Assembly: GCA_905200315.1 (NCBI GenBank) | Contig: CAJKKA010000063.1 | Location: 1 to 8,512, forward strand | Direction: 5' to 3' | Origin: an uncultured Clostridium sp. | Lineage (GTDB): Bacteria; Bacillota_A; Clostridia; TANB77; CAG-508 | Length of the DNA stretch: 8,512 nucleotides | Shown: in pieces, positions 1-5,138 of the stretch | Layout: the number at the start of each line of letters is the position of its first letter | How positions within the stretch are numbered: position 1 is the stretch's first letter | Translations under genes and position numbers: made by a program | Notes under the pieces: model-generated | Seen by the model: the letters and a program-made list of their open reading frames with translations, nothing else | Told to the model about the DNA's origin: nothing | The model's database searches: none

Positions 1-10
1 GTCATTGTAG

Positions 11-715
11 TTGGAATTTCCGTCAAAGGCAATGCGTCCGAACCAGTTCACATATGGGGAAATTATTAATGAAGAAAATAAACAAAATCTTACGAAGTTT
101 GATTTTAATGAAGATAACAAAGTTGATGAATTAGATAGAAGTATTTTAAAGAAAAACTATGGAAGAAAAAATGAAACTGTTAAATGGAAAACTACAAGTG
201 AAGCAGATATTTCTACTACAAGCTTAGAATATAATGAAGTAAAAGCTTTAGATAAGGAAAAAATACAACCAATAGAAGAAAAGCAAGATTTTATAATGCC
301 ATTAAATTGCGAATATACTGTAACGTCTAAATATGGAGAAAGAATTCATCCAACAACAGGAGAGGTAAAAAAACATACTGGTATAGATTTAAGTGGAACA
401 CATCATACAGAAATACTAGCAGTAGCAAGTGGAGAAGTAACCTTTGCAGGAGTGAAAAATGAATTTGGTAACTGTGTAGAAATTAAACACATTGTTAATG
501 GGGAAACAATATATAGTTTCTATGCTCATTTATCAAAAATTAACGTAAAAGCAGGCGAGACTGTGAAACAAGGACAAGTAATAGGACTAGAGGGAGGAGA
601 TCCGGAATCTGACCCTAATCCAGGAAACTCAACAGGACATCACTTACACTTTGAAATTAGAAATGCTAGTGGATATGGTAATGATGTAGACCCAACAAAC
701 TATATAAAATTTTAA
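11..715 (+). CDS. Dockerin-like EF-hand plus M23 (LytM-type) peptidase; 5' end uncertain
   Basis: A zinc metallo-endopeptidase of family M23, which cuts peptide cross-links in peptidoglycan outside the membrane. The catalytic domain spans about residues 98-234. His122 and Asp126 (HTGID) and His213 (HLH) are the expected zinc ligands, and His173 (YAHLS) and His211 the catalytic histidines, so it looks active. Upstream, residues 31-42 read D-x-N-x-D-x-x-V-x-x-x-D, one dockerin-type calcium loop; dockerins normally carry two, so an earlier half may be missing. A linker of about 45 residues joins the parts. No signal peptide is visible, although the protein should be exported. The frame is closed by TAG at 8-10, and the possible starts TTG 11 and ATG 32 lack a convincing ribosome site. 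Together with the foreign-looking first ~55 bases this suggests a 5'-truncated gene or a sequence junction. The domain call is firm; the start is not. Confidence 0.85.
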   Translation: MEFPSKAMRPNQFTYGEIINEENKQNLTKFDFNEDNKVDELDRSILKKNYGRKNETVKWKTTSEADISTTSLEYNEVKALDKEKIQPIEEKQDFIMPLNCEYTVTSKYGERIHPTTGEVKKHTGIDLSGTHHTEILAVASGEVTFAGVKNEFGNCVEIKHIVNGETIYSFYAHLSKINVKAGETVKQGQVIGLEGGDPESDPNPGNSTGHHLHFEIRNASGYGNDVDPTNYIKF

Positions 716-720
716 AAATA

Positions 721-779
721 AAAGACAACCGTTAAAGTGAAGTTTCTTTTATAGTTACTTTGCAACGGTTGGCTTTTTT
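721..779 (+). terminator. Long-stem intrinsic terminator after the M23 peptidase gene
   Basis: CAACCGTT (726-733) pairs with AACGGTTG (764-771). The stem continues inward as AAAGT (734-738) with ACTTT (757-761) around a two-base bulge, and outward as AAAG (721-724) with CTTT (773-776). It ends in six T residues at 774-779. It starts six bases after the stop codon. Confidence 0.85.
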
Positions 780-900
780 ATGAAAGATTCTATTTTAGAT
801 ATATGGAAGTATAACTCTGTCTGCCAAAATTTAGAAAAATAATATATATTTATAATACAATTATATTTTTAAAAATATTAGACAAAAAATATAAAAAAGG

Positions 901-929
901 TTGACATTTCAATATAAATATTGTAAAAT
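901..929 (+). promoter_or_regulatory. Sigma-A promoter of the infC-rpmI-rplT operon
   Basis: A perfect -35 box TTGACA (901-906) and a -10 box TAAAAT (924-929) are separated by 17 bases. Transcription should begin near 936, leaving a leader of about 180 nt before infC. The preceding bases 780-900 are AT-rich with nothing else recognisable. Confidence 0.85.
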
Positions 930-935
930 ACTAAA

Positions 936-1054
936 AGCTTAAGAAGAAGTTATCCACTTCCACCTTATCTATTTTAATAGAAGGGTAAAACATATTTAAG
1001 ACTTTAAGTCTTGTGTTTTGTGGATTAGCTTATATTTAGCTAATCAATTTTTTT
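936..1054 (+). promoter_or_regulatory. Probable L20 autoregulatory leader of the IF3 operon
   Basis: The leader is full of pairable segments. ACCTT (962-966) faces AAGGGT (981-986) around an inner hairpin CTATT/AATAG (969-980). AAAACAT (987-993) faces GTGTTTT (1013-1019) with AAGAC/GTCTT (998-1012) inside. ATCCAC (952-957) pairs at long range with GTGGAT (1020-1025). That last pairing shares bases 1023-1025 with the terminator stem, so the two compete. In Firmicutes such as Bacillus subtilis this operon is known to be repressed by free L20 acting on its leader through premature termination. Position and architecture fit that, but the match to the described L20 leader family is by eye. Confidence 0.72.
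1023..1054 (+). terminator. Leader attenuator terminator upstream of infC
   Basis: GATTAGCT (1023-1030) and AGCTAATC (1038-1045) form a perfect 8-bp stem with a 7-base loop, followed by AA and seven T residues (1048-1054). It lies about 60 bases before infC, inside the leader, so it must be conditional. Pairing of 1020-1025 with 952-957 would open its base. Confidence 0.85.
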
Positions 1055-1104
1055 GCTAAAATTGATATTTTAATAAATAAATTAAAAATAATTTATTTAA
1101 TTTT

Positions 1105-1120
1105 GGAGGTGTTTTTTATA
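1105..1120 (+). promoter_or_regulatory. infC ribosome binding site with AUA start codon
   Basis: GGAGGTG (1105-1111) is a near-perfect Shine-Dalgarno sequence. The only in-frame codon at good spacing is ATA at 1118-1120, eight bases after GGAGG. Upstream in-frame TTG (1103) and GTG (1109) overlap the Shine-Dalgarno itself, and no ATG occurs before the conserved IF3 N-terminus. An 11-bp A/T stem with an AAAA loop (1074-1099) ends five bases before the site. Confidence 0.75.
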
Positions 1121-1627
1121 AAACAAGATTTACCAATTAATCAAAACATTAGAGCAAGAGAAGTTAATTTAATTGATGAACAAGGACAAAAACTTGGAAC
1201 AATGGAATTAAGAAAAGCTCAAGAAATTGCAGATGAAAAAAAATTAGATTTAGTGCTTGTTGCGCCAAATGGAAAACCACCAGTTTGTAAAATAATGAAC
1301 TATGGAAAATACAAATTTGAACAAGCAAAAAAAGAGAAAGAAGCAAGAAAAAAACAAAAAACATTTGAATTAAAAGAAATAAGAGTTACACCAAACATCG
1401 AAGACCACGATTTTGGATTCAAATCTAAAAATGCAAGAAAATTTTTAGAGGATGGAAGTAAAGTTAAAATAACCGTTAAATTTAGAGGTAGAGAAATAAA
1501 TAACTCAAAACTTGGGGAAGCAGTTCTTAATAAATTTATAGAAGAACTAGAAGATGTAGCTCAAGTTGAAAAGAAACCTTTATTAGAAGGTAGAAACATG
1601 TTTATAATTTTATCTAAAAAAGCATAA
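1118..1627 (+). CDS. infC: Translation initiation factor IF-3
   Basis: IF3 binds the 30S subunit, prevents early 50S joining and checks start-codon/initiator tRNA pairing. The product is 169 residues, a normal length. The IF3 N-domain opens with the family motif INQNIRAREV near residue 7 and includes the PPVCKIMNYGKYK segment. A lysine-rich linker helix follows, then the C-domain from KEIRVTPNIEDHD onward, with KVKITVKFRGRE. I place the start at ATA 1118; a start at 1103 would add five residues encoded by the Shine-Dalgarno. IF3 genes in several bacteria use rare start codons such as AUU, letting IF3 repress its own synthesis; AUA here would serve the same logic. First gene of the infC-rpmI-rplT operon; rpmI follows after 76 bases with no terminator, only a small GGTAT/ATACC hairpin. 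Confidence 0.97.
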   Translation: MKQDLPINQNIRAREVNLIDEQGQKLGTMELRKAQEIADEKKLDLVLVAPNGKPPVCKIMNYGKYKFEQAKKEKEARKKQKTFELKEIRVTPNIEDHDFGFKSKNARKFLEDGSKVKITVKFRGREINNSKLGEAVLNKFIEELEDVAQVEKKPLLEGRNMFIILSKKA

Positions 1628-1703
1628 ACTTTTTTAGAATTTATAATAAATTATAAGGTATAAAATACCAAAATAAACTATATATAGAAGGGAGCAAACT
1701 ATT

Positions 1704-1904
1704 ATGCCAAAAATGAAAACAAACAAGGCTGCAGCAAAAAGATACAAATATACAGCAAAAGGAAAAGTAAAAAGAACAACAGCTAATGGTAGACATAGAT
1801 TAGCTACAAAAACAGCTAGACAAAAAATGTCTAGAAAAGTAAACACTTATGCAGATAAAACATGCGAAGGTGGAATTAAAAAATTATTACCATATGGTAA
1901 CTAA
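1704..1904 (+). CDS. rpmI: 50S ribosomal protein L35
   Basis: A 66-residue, strongly basic ribosomal protein of the large subunit. The N-terminus MPKMKTNKAAAKRYKYTAKGK and the internal segment GRHRLATKTARQK are family signatures, and the length is typical. A Shine-Dalgarno GAAGGGAG (about 1687-1694) stands nine bases before the ATG. Second gene of the operon, with rplT 37 bases downstream. In the Bacillus system it is controlled with rplT by the leader upstream of infC. Confidence 0.97.
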   Translation: MPKMKTNKAAAKRYKYTAKGKVKRTTANGRHRLATKTARQKMSRKVNTYADKTCEGGIKKLLPYGN

Positions 1905-1941
1905 TAGTTAAAAAATATAGAAATTTAAGGAGGGAATATAA

Positions 1942-2292
1942 ATGGCAAGAGTTAAAACAGCAAGAATTACTCGTAAAAAACATAAAAAAGTATTAAAACA
2001 AGCAAAAGGTTATTTTGGAGCAAAAAATTACAGATTTAGAATGGCTAAACAAGCAGTTATGAAATCTGGAATGTATGCATATGTAGGAAGAAAAGATAAA
2101 AAGAGTGATTTTAGAAAATTATGGATAGCTAGAATAAATGCAGCAGCAAGAATGAATGGAACAACATATAGCAAATTAATAGCTGGACTAAAAAAAGCTA
2201 ATGTAACAATAAACAGAAAAATGTTAGCAGAATTAGCTGTAACAGATCCAAAAGCATTTACAGAAATAGCTGAAGTAGCTAAAAAAGCATAA
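1942..2292 (+). CDS. rplT: 50S ribosomal protein L20
   Basis: L20 binds 23S rRNA early in assembly of the large subunit and is the known autogenous repressor of this operon in Firmicutes. The 116 residues are normal length. The basic N-terminal extension begins [20 protein letters not shown] and is followed by [13 protein letters not shown]; the globular C-domain contains [13 protein letters not shown], a classic L20 signature. A strong AAGGAGGG (1927-1934) precedes the ATG by seven bases. It ends the operon; its stop codon lies within the downstream terminator hairpin. Confidence 0.98.
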   Translation: MARVKTARITRKKHKKVLKQAKGYFGAKNYRFRMAKQAVMKSGMYAYVGRKDKKSDFRKLWIARINAAARMNGTTYSKLIAGLKKANVTINRKMLAELAVTDPKAFTEIAEVAKKA

Positions 2293-2320
2293 AAAAAGAT
2301 TGCAGTCGCAATCTTTTTTT
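2291..2320. terminator. Bidirectional terminator between rplT and spoVAE
   Basis: AAAAAAAGATTGC (2291-2303) and GCAATCTTTTTTT (2308-2320) are exact inverted repeats with the loop AGTC. Each strand ends the hairpin in a run of T, so it can stop transcription from either side. It overlaps the last two bases of the rplT stop codon and two bases of the spoVAE stop codon (2319-2321). Confidence 0.9.
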
Positions 2321-2705
2321 ATTGCTTTTTCATTTTTGGTTTTGAAATTAAAGATGCAATATAACCGAAAAATACTGCAGCTGCAATTCCGCCAGCACTT
2401 GCTTTAACTCCACCGGTAAAAGCACCAATTATACCATTTTCTTTTACTGCTTCTATAGCACCTTTAGATAAATTATAACCAAATCCAGTTAAAGGAACAG
2501 TTGCACCAGCTCCTGCAAAATCTACTAAATATTTATAAATACCAAGTCCACCTAAAATTGCACCAGTAGTTACAAAAATAACTAAAATTCTTGCAGGTGT
2601 AAGTTTTGTTTTATCTATTAAAATTTGACCTACAACACAAATCAATCCTCCAACAATAAAGGCTCTTAAAATTTGCATCCAATCTAAATTTTGTAAAAAA
2701 TCCAT
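2319..2705 (-). CDS. spoVAE: Stage V sporulation protein AE (SpoVAEb-type DPA channel subunit)
   Basis: A 128-residue integral membrane protein of the SpoVA complex, which moves Ca-dipicolinic acid into the forespore and releases it at germination. Hydrophobic segments lie at about residues 13-31, 40-58, 64-80 and 92-120, and the tail is basic (SKPKMKKQ). The signature FAGAGATVPLTGF (63-75) is shared with SpoVAC (FAGAGSLVPITGF), as expected for members of one Pfam family (SpoVAC/SpoVAEB). ATG at 2705 has GGAGGT (2711-2716) five bases upstream. It is the last gene of the operon, 317 bases after spoVAD, an unusually wide gap. Neither spoVAEa nor spoVAF is present, matching the three-gene clostridial arrangement. 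Confidence 0.95.
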   Translation of the reverse strand: MDFLQNLDWMQILRAFIVGGLICVVGQILIDKTKLTPARILVIFVTTGAILGGLGIYKYLVDFAGAGATVPLTGFGYNLSKGAIEAVKENGIIGAFTGGVKASAGGIAAAVFFGYIASLISKPKMKKQ

Positions 2706-3022
2706 TTCAGACCTCCATTAAAATTTTTAATTAACAAATGACAAATAAATTGTTTTTTATACCTTGGTGTCGCAATCTTCGAAATTGAAAATGGTCTGTT
2801 GACCATTTAGTATGCAATTAATTTTTTATAAAATTAATTTATATATTCACATTAATTATGGTATAAATTAATAAAATGAAGATTGCTCCAACTCGCACTC
2901 GCAGAAAATCTGCTCGTTTGGTCGCTTACGCGGTATTTCAAAACAAATATATTTGTCATTTTATTATATATAACTAATGTTAAATGTCGTAGGGGGTTGA
3001 CACCAAAATTAGGGCCGACTAC
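2706..3022. other. Hairpin-rich spacer inside the spoVA operon
   Basis: This 317-base gap has no convincing gene. It holds the hairpin AAATGGTC-TGTT-GACCATTT (2789-2808), a 10-bp A/T hairpin (2816-2839), a 7-bp A/T hairpin (2851-2872), and an inverted pair GCAATCTTC (2772-2780) / GAAGATTGC (2878-2886) bracketing them. A GC-richer island at 2887-2936 contains the hairpin GCAGA-AAA-TCTGC (2901-2913). A degenerate TGTAGGGG-family repeat lies at 2977-3023. It looks like accumulated remnants of small mobile repeats. The operon transcript must cross it to reach spoVAE unless spoVAE has its own promoter. Confidence 0.5.
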
Positions 3023-3023
3023 C
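2977..3023. repeat. Degenerate copy of the TGTAGGGG palindromic repeat (copy A)
   Basis: Bases 2977-2995 match the left flank and core of the copy at 5139 at 16 of 19 positions, and all three differences are transitions. The right side (GGGCCGACTACC, 3012-3023) can only partly pair with the left, through GTAG/CTAC and TAGG/CCTA. It abuts the spoVAD stop codon. Confidence 0.5.
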
Positions 3024-4033
3024 TATAAAGTATTTTCAATTGAAACGGCGTGTGCGATTCCTGGAATTGATTCACCTTGCTGATTTGTTGTAGAGTTTGT
3101 TAAAGCTCCAGTTGCAATTAATAAAACCTTATTTATTTCTTTATTTCTTAATTTGTTAAACACATATCCAGAAAAAACACTACCACAACATGCACAACCG
3201 CTACCGCCTGAATGTGTATCTTGATTTTCTTTATCAAAAATTAAAACTCCGCAGTCATTATAATTTGCATTAATGTTATAACCATTTTTTTGAGATAAAT
3301 CTTTCATTATTTCTTTTCCAATATGGCCTAAATCTCCTGTCAAAATTAGATCATAATAACTTGGTTTTCTGCCTGTATCCTTAAAATGAGTTAATAATGT
3401 ATCTAATGCTGCAGGTGCCATTGCAGCTCCCATATTATTTGCATCTTTTATTCCCATATCTACAATTTTTCCTGGTGTAAAATGAGTAACAAAAGGGCCG
3501 TTTCCGTTTTTTGAAAGAATTGCACAACCAGCACCTGTTACAGTCCATTGTGCTGTAGGTGGTCTTTGATTTCCAAGTTCTAAAGGAAATCTAAATTGCT
3601 TTTCTGCACTACAAAAATGACTTGATGCAGCACATAAAGCATTTGTAGCAGCTCCACCATCTATAAAACTTGCAGCCATTCCCATTCCTTCTACATAAGT
3701 TGAACAAGCACCAAATATTCCAAAAAAAGGGATATTACTATAACGTAATCCAAAACTTGAAGATATACATTGATTTAAAAGATCTCCAGCAAAACAAAAA
3801 TCTATTGTATCTGAAGCAAGTTTGGATTTTGTAAGAGCAGTGTTTACTGTTTCCTTTATTATTTTGCTTTCAGCTTTTTCCCAAGATTTTTCTCCCCAAA
3901 ATTCATCATCTAAGCATTGGTCAAAATATTTAGCTAAAGGACCATCAGCTTCTTTTGGACCTACAATACAAGCTGTATCTAAAATTGTAGGAGGGTTATC
4001 AAATTTTATTGTTTGTGAACCTATTTTTTGCAA
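3023..4033 (-). CDS. spoVAD: Stage V sporulation protein AD (DPA-binding)
   Basis: A 336-residue soluble protein with a thiolase-like fold that binds dipicolinic acid and is needed for its uptake into the forespore. The N-terminal IVGPKEADGPLAKYFD, FWGEKSWEKAE, and the central GIFGACSTYVEGM with Cys110 where thiolase-fold enzymes hold their nucleophile are all typical, as are NQRPPTAQWTVTGAGC and the C-terminal HSGGSGCACCGSVFSGY. Length is normal. The start is TTG at 4033: an in-frame TGA lies two codons upstream, and AAGGGAG (4042-4048) is eight bases away. The ATG at 4041-4039 touches that Shine-Dalgarno, is in another frame and encodes only six residues. Second of the three spoVA genes, 180 bases after spoVAC with a repeat in the gap. 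Confidence 0.96.
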   Translation of the reverse strand: MQKIGSQTIKFDNPPTILDTACIVGPKEADGPLAKYFDQCLDDEFWGEKSWEKAESKIIKETVNTALTKSKLASDTIDFCFAGDLLNQCISSSFGLRYSNIPFFGIFGACSTYVEGMGMAASFIDGGAATNALCAASSHFCSAEKQFRFPLELGNQRPPTAQWTVTGAGCAILSKNGNGPFVTHFTPGKIVDMGIKDANNMGAAMAPAALDTLLTHFKDTGRKPSYYDLILTGDLGHIGKEIMKDLSQKNGYNINANYNDCGVLIFDKENQDTHSGGSGCACCGSVFSGYVFNKLRNKEINKVLLIATGALTNSTTNQQGESIPGIAHAVSIENTL

Positions 4034-4048
4034 AAAATCATCTCCCTT
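4031..4048 (-). promoter_or_regulatory. spoVAD ribosome site and TTG start with an overlapping out-of-frame ATG
   Basis: On the minus strand AAGGGAG is followed directly by ATG, then five bases later by TTG. The ATG frame stops after six codons. The TTG frame continues through the whole conserved protein and has the better spacing (eight bases). Confidence 0.7.
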
Positions 4049-4085
4049 AATAATATAAATTTCAATGACATTTGTATTAAATTTT

Positions 4086-4181
4086 ATGTCAGACGTTGTA
4101 GGGGTCGGCGTACCTAAAGGTATAACGGATTTGTAATATCACATACGTTCGAACAACTCCCAAATGATCGACGACCCGAAA
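4086..4181. repeat. TGTAGGGG palindromic repeat with expanded loop (copy B)
   Basis: The left 25 bases (4086-4110) equal those at 5139-5163 except for one base. The right arm CGACGACCC (4169-4177) plus GAAA also equals copy C. The arms GGGTCGGCG and CGACGACCC pair with one mismatch. Copy C has 3 bases between the arms; here there are 58 (4111-4168), including a small TACC/GGTA hairpin and the palindrome GTTCGAAC. It lies between spoVAC and spoVAD. Confidence 0.75.
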
Positions 4182-4213
4182 AATATAACGAAATATAAAA
4201 ATATATTATATGT

Positions 4214-4684
4214 TTAAACCAGGGTCATTCCTGTTGTGTTAAAAATTAAATAAACTATTCCAACAATAATGGATGTTGAAATTCCGAAGACAAGAACAGG
4301 ACCAGCAACGGTAAACATTTTTCCACCTACACCCATTACATAACCTTCACTTTTATATTCCATAGCAGGAGCTACAATAGAGTTGGCAAAACCTGTAATT
4401 GGAACTAAAGAACCTGCTCCAGCAAATTTACCTATCCTATTAAAAAGATTTAAACCAGTTAAAAAGGCACTAATTGCGATTAACAAAATAGAAACAACAG
4501 TACCAGAAATTTCTGTACTAAGGCCTCTAGCCTTACATAGGCTCATTATAATTTGTCCTATAGCACAAATTAATCCTCCTACCCAAAAGGCATTAAAGCA
4601 ATTTTTAAAAATGGGTGAATTAGGAGATTTTTGGTCAACATAGTTTTGATAATCTTTAACAGTTTCTGTAGGATTGTTACTCAT
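4214..4684 (-). CDS. spoVAC: Stage V sporulation protein AC (DPA channel subunit)
   Basis: A 156-residue inner forespore membrane protein; SpoVAC is known to act as a mechanosensitive channel in DPA release. A soluble N-terminus of about 28 residues is followed by hydrophobic segments at about 31-50, 60-81, 88-107 and 123-148. The conserved SpoVA motif FAGAGSLVPITGF lies at 87-99. ATG at 4684 is preceded by AAGGAGG (4693-4699), which overlaps the stop codon of the dodecin-like gene (TAA, 4700-4698). The 13-base gap and shared ribosome site point to one transcript and probable translational coupling. Confidence 0.96.
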   Translation of the reverse strand: MSNNPTETVKDYQNYVDQKSPNSPIFKNCFNAFWVGGLICAIGQIIMSLCKARGLSTEISGTVVSILLIAISAFLTGLNLFNRIGKFAGAGSLVPITGFANSIVAPAMEYKSEGYVMGVGGKMFTVAGPVLVFGISTSIIVGIVYLIFNTTGMTLV

Positions 4685-4697
4685 AACTATTTCCTCC

Positions 4698-4913
4698 TTA
4701 ATTATCTCTATTTCTATCTATTAAAAATGCTAAATCCAAGCTTACGAAATACTCAGAAATTTTGTCATCATCAACTTTAGCTTTTTGTTCTAAAATTGTA
4801 ATTTCAGAAATATAGTCTAAAGTTTCAGCTGCTTCTGCTACAGTTTTTACAATAGCGTCCTTCCATGAAACTTTTGAACTTCCTGTAACTTTAATGTGTT
4901 TTTCTACGTTCAT
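4698..4913 (-). CDS. Dodecin-like small protein, first gene of the spoVA operon
   Basis: A 71-residue protein with the dodecin pattern: strand KHIKVTGSS, then SWKDAIVKTVAEAAETL as the helix, then two strands ending EYFVSLDLAFLID. Dodecins form hollow dodecamers that store or buffer flavins; some relatives may bind other ligands. By eye, the flavin-stacking Trp and the nearby Gln of halobacterial and mycobacterial dodecins are replaced here (Ile35 or a neighbour, and Phe56), as in the SWEEA subgroup, so ligand binding is uncertain. ATG at 4913 follows GGAGGT (4921-4926) by seven bases. It is 13 bases upstream of spoVAC on the same strand, behind a forespore-type promoter, so a spore-related role is likely but inferred. 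Confidence 0.85.
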   Translation of the reverse strand: MNVEKHIKVTGSSKVSWKDAIVKTVAEAAETLDYISEITILEQKAKVDDDKISEYFVSLDLAFLIDRNRDN

Positions 4914-4943
4914 AAAATCAACCTCCGAAAATTATTCTAAAGA

Positions 4944-4972
4944 TATAATTTCCAACAAATGCAAAAATATGC
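4944..4972 (-). promoter_or_regulatory. Forespore (sigma-F/sigma-G type) promoter of the dodecin-spoVA operon
   Basis: On the minus strand GCATA (4972-4968) matches the -35 of both forespore sigma factors. After 14 bases GGAAATTATA (4953-4944) fits the sigma-F -10 pattern GGNNANNHTA. Read instead for sigma-G, AATTATA (4950-4944) matches CATNHTA at six of seven positions with 17-base spacing. Transcription would start about 20-25 bases before the dodecin ATG, leaving just room for its ribosome site. spoVA operons are sigma-G dependent in Bacillus. Confidence 0.65.
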
Positions 4973-5043
4973 GTTTAAAATTGATTTTTTATTAATTTTA
5001 AATTAAAATGTTAAATATAAAATAATAAATTAAATTAATAATG

Positions 5044-5066
5044 TGTAGCGGCGGTCAGTGACCGCC
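5044..5066. repeat. Palindromic repeat D1
   Basis: TGTAGC is followed by the near-perfect palindrome GGCGGTCA-G-TGACCGCC (8-bp stem, one central base). It sits in the divergent gap between the dodecin-like gene and rsmB and is far GC-richer than its surroundings. Confidence 0.8.
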
Positions 5067-5085
5067 ATAAAGAAAAAATATAAAA

Positions 5086-5108
5086 GGCGACCAATGGTCG
5101 CCCCTACA
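5086..5108. repeat. Palindromic repeat D2, inverted relative to D1
   Basis: GGCGACCA-A-TGGTCGCC is an 8-1-8 palindrome followed by CCTACA. Read on the minus strand it begins TGTAGGGGCG, matching nine of ten bases of the D1 left end. D1 and D2 thus face each other and bound a 65-bp unit (5044-5108). Confidence 0.8.
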
Positions 5109-5138
5109 AGAGCATTCGTTATTAAATATAAAAAATTA

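Noticed and set aside
1634..1846. A hydrophobic 70-codon minus-strand frame across the infC-rpmI gap
   Set aside because: It is the complement of the lysine-rich rpmI gene and has no own signals.
2808..2814. CATACTA on the minus strand, a perfect sigma-G -10 box that could drive spoVAE alone
   Set aside because: No matching -35 (GHATR) at 17-18 bases upstream; GAATA lies too far away. In this AT-rich sequence a lone -10 is weak evidence.
2883..3083. A 66-codon plus-strand frame in the spoVAD-spoVAE gap
   Set aside because: No ribosome site, crosses a palindromic repeat and runs antisense into the conserved end of spoVAD; the sequence looks random.
3822..4058. A 78-codon plus-strand frame opposite the start of spoVAD
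   Set aside because: Antisense shadow of the conserved SpoVAD N-terminus without a ribosome site.
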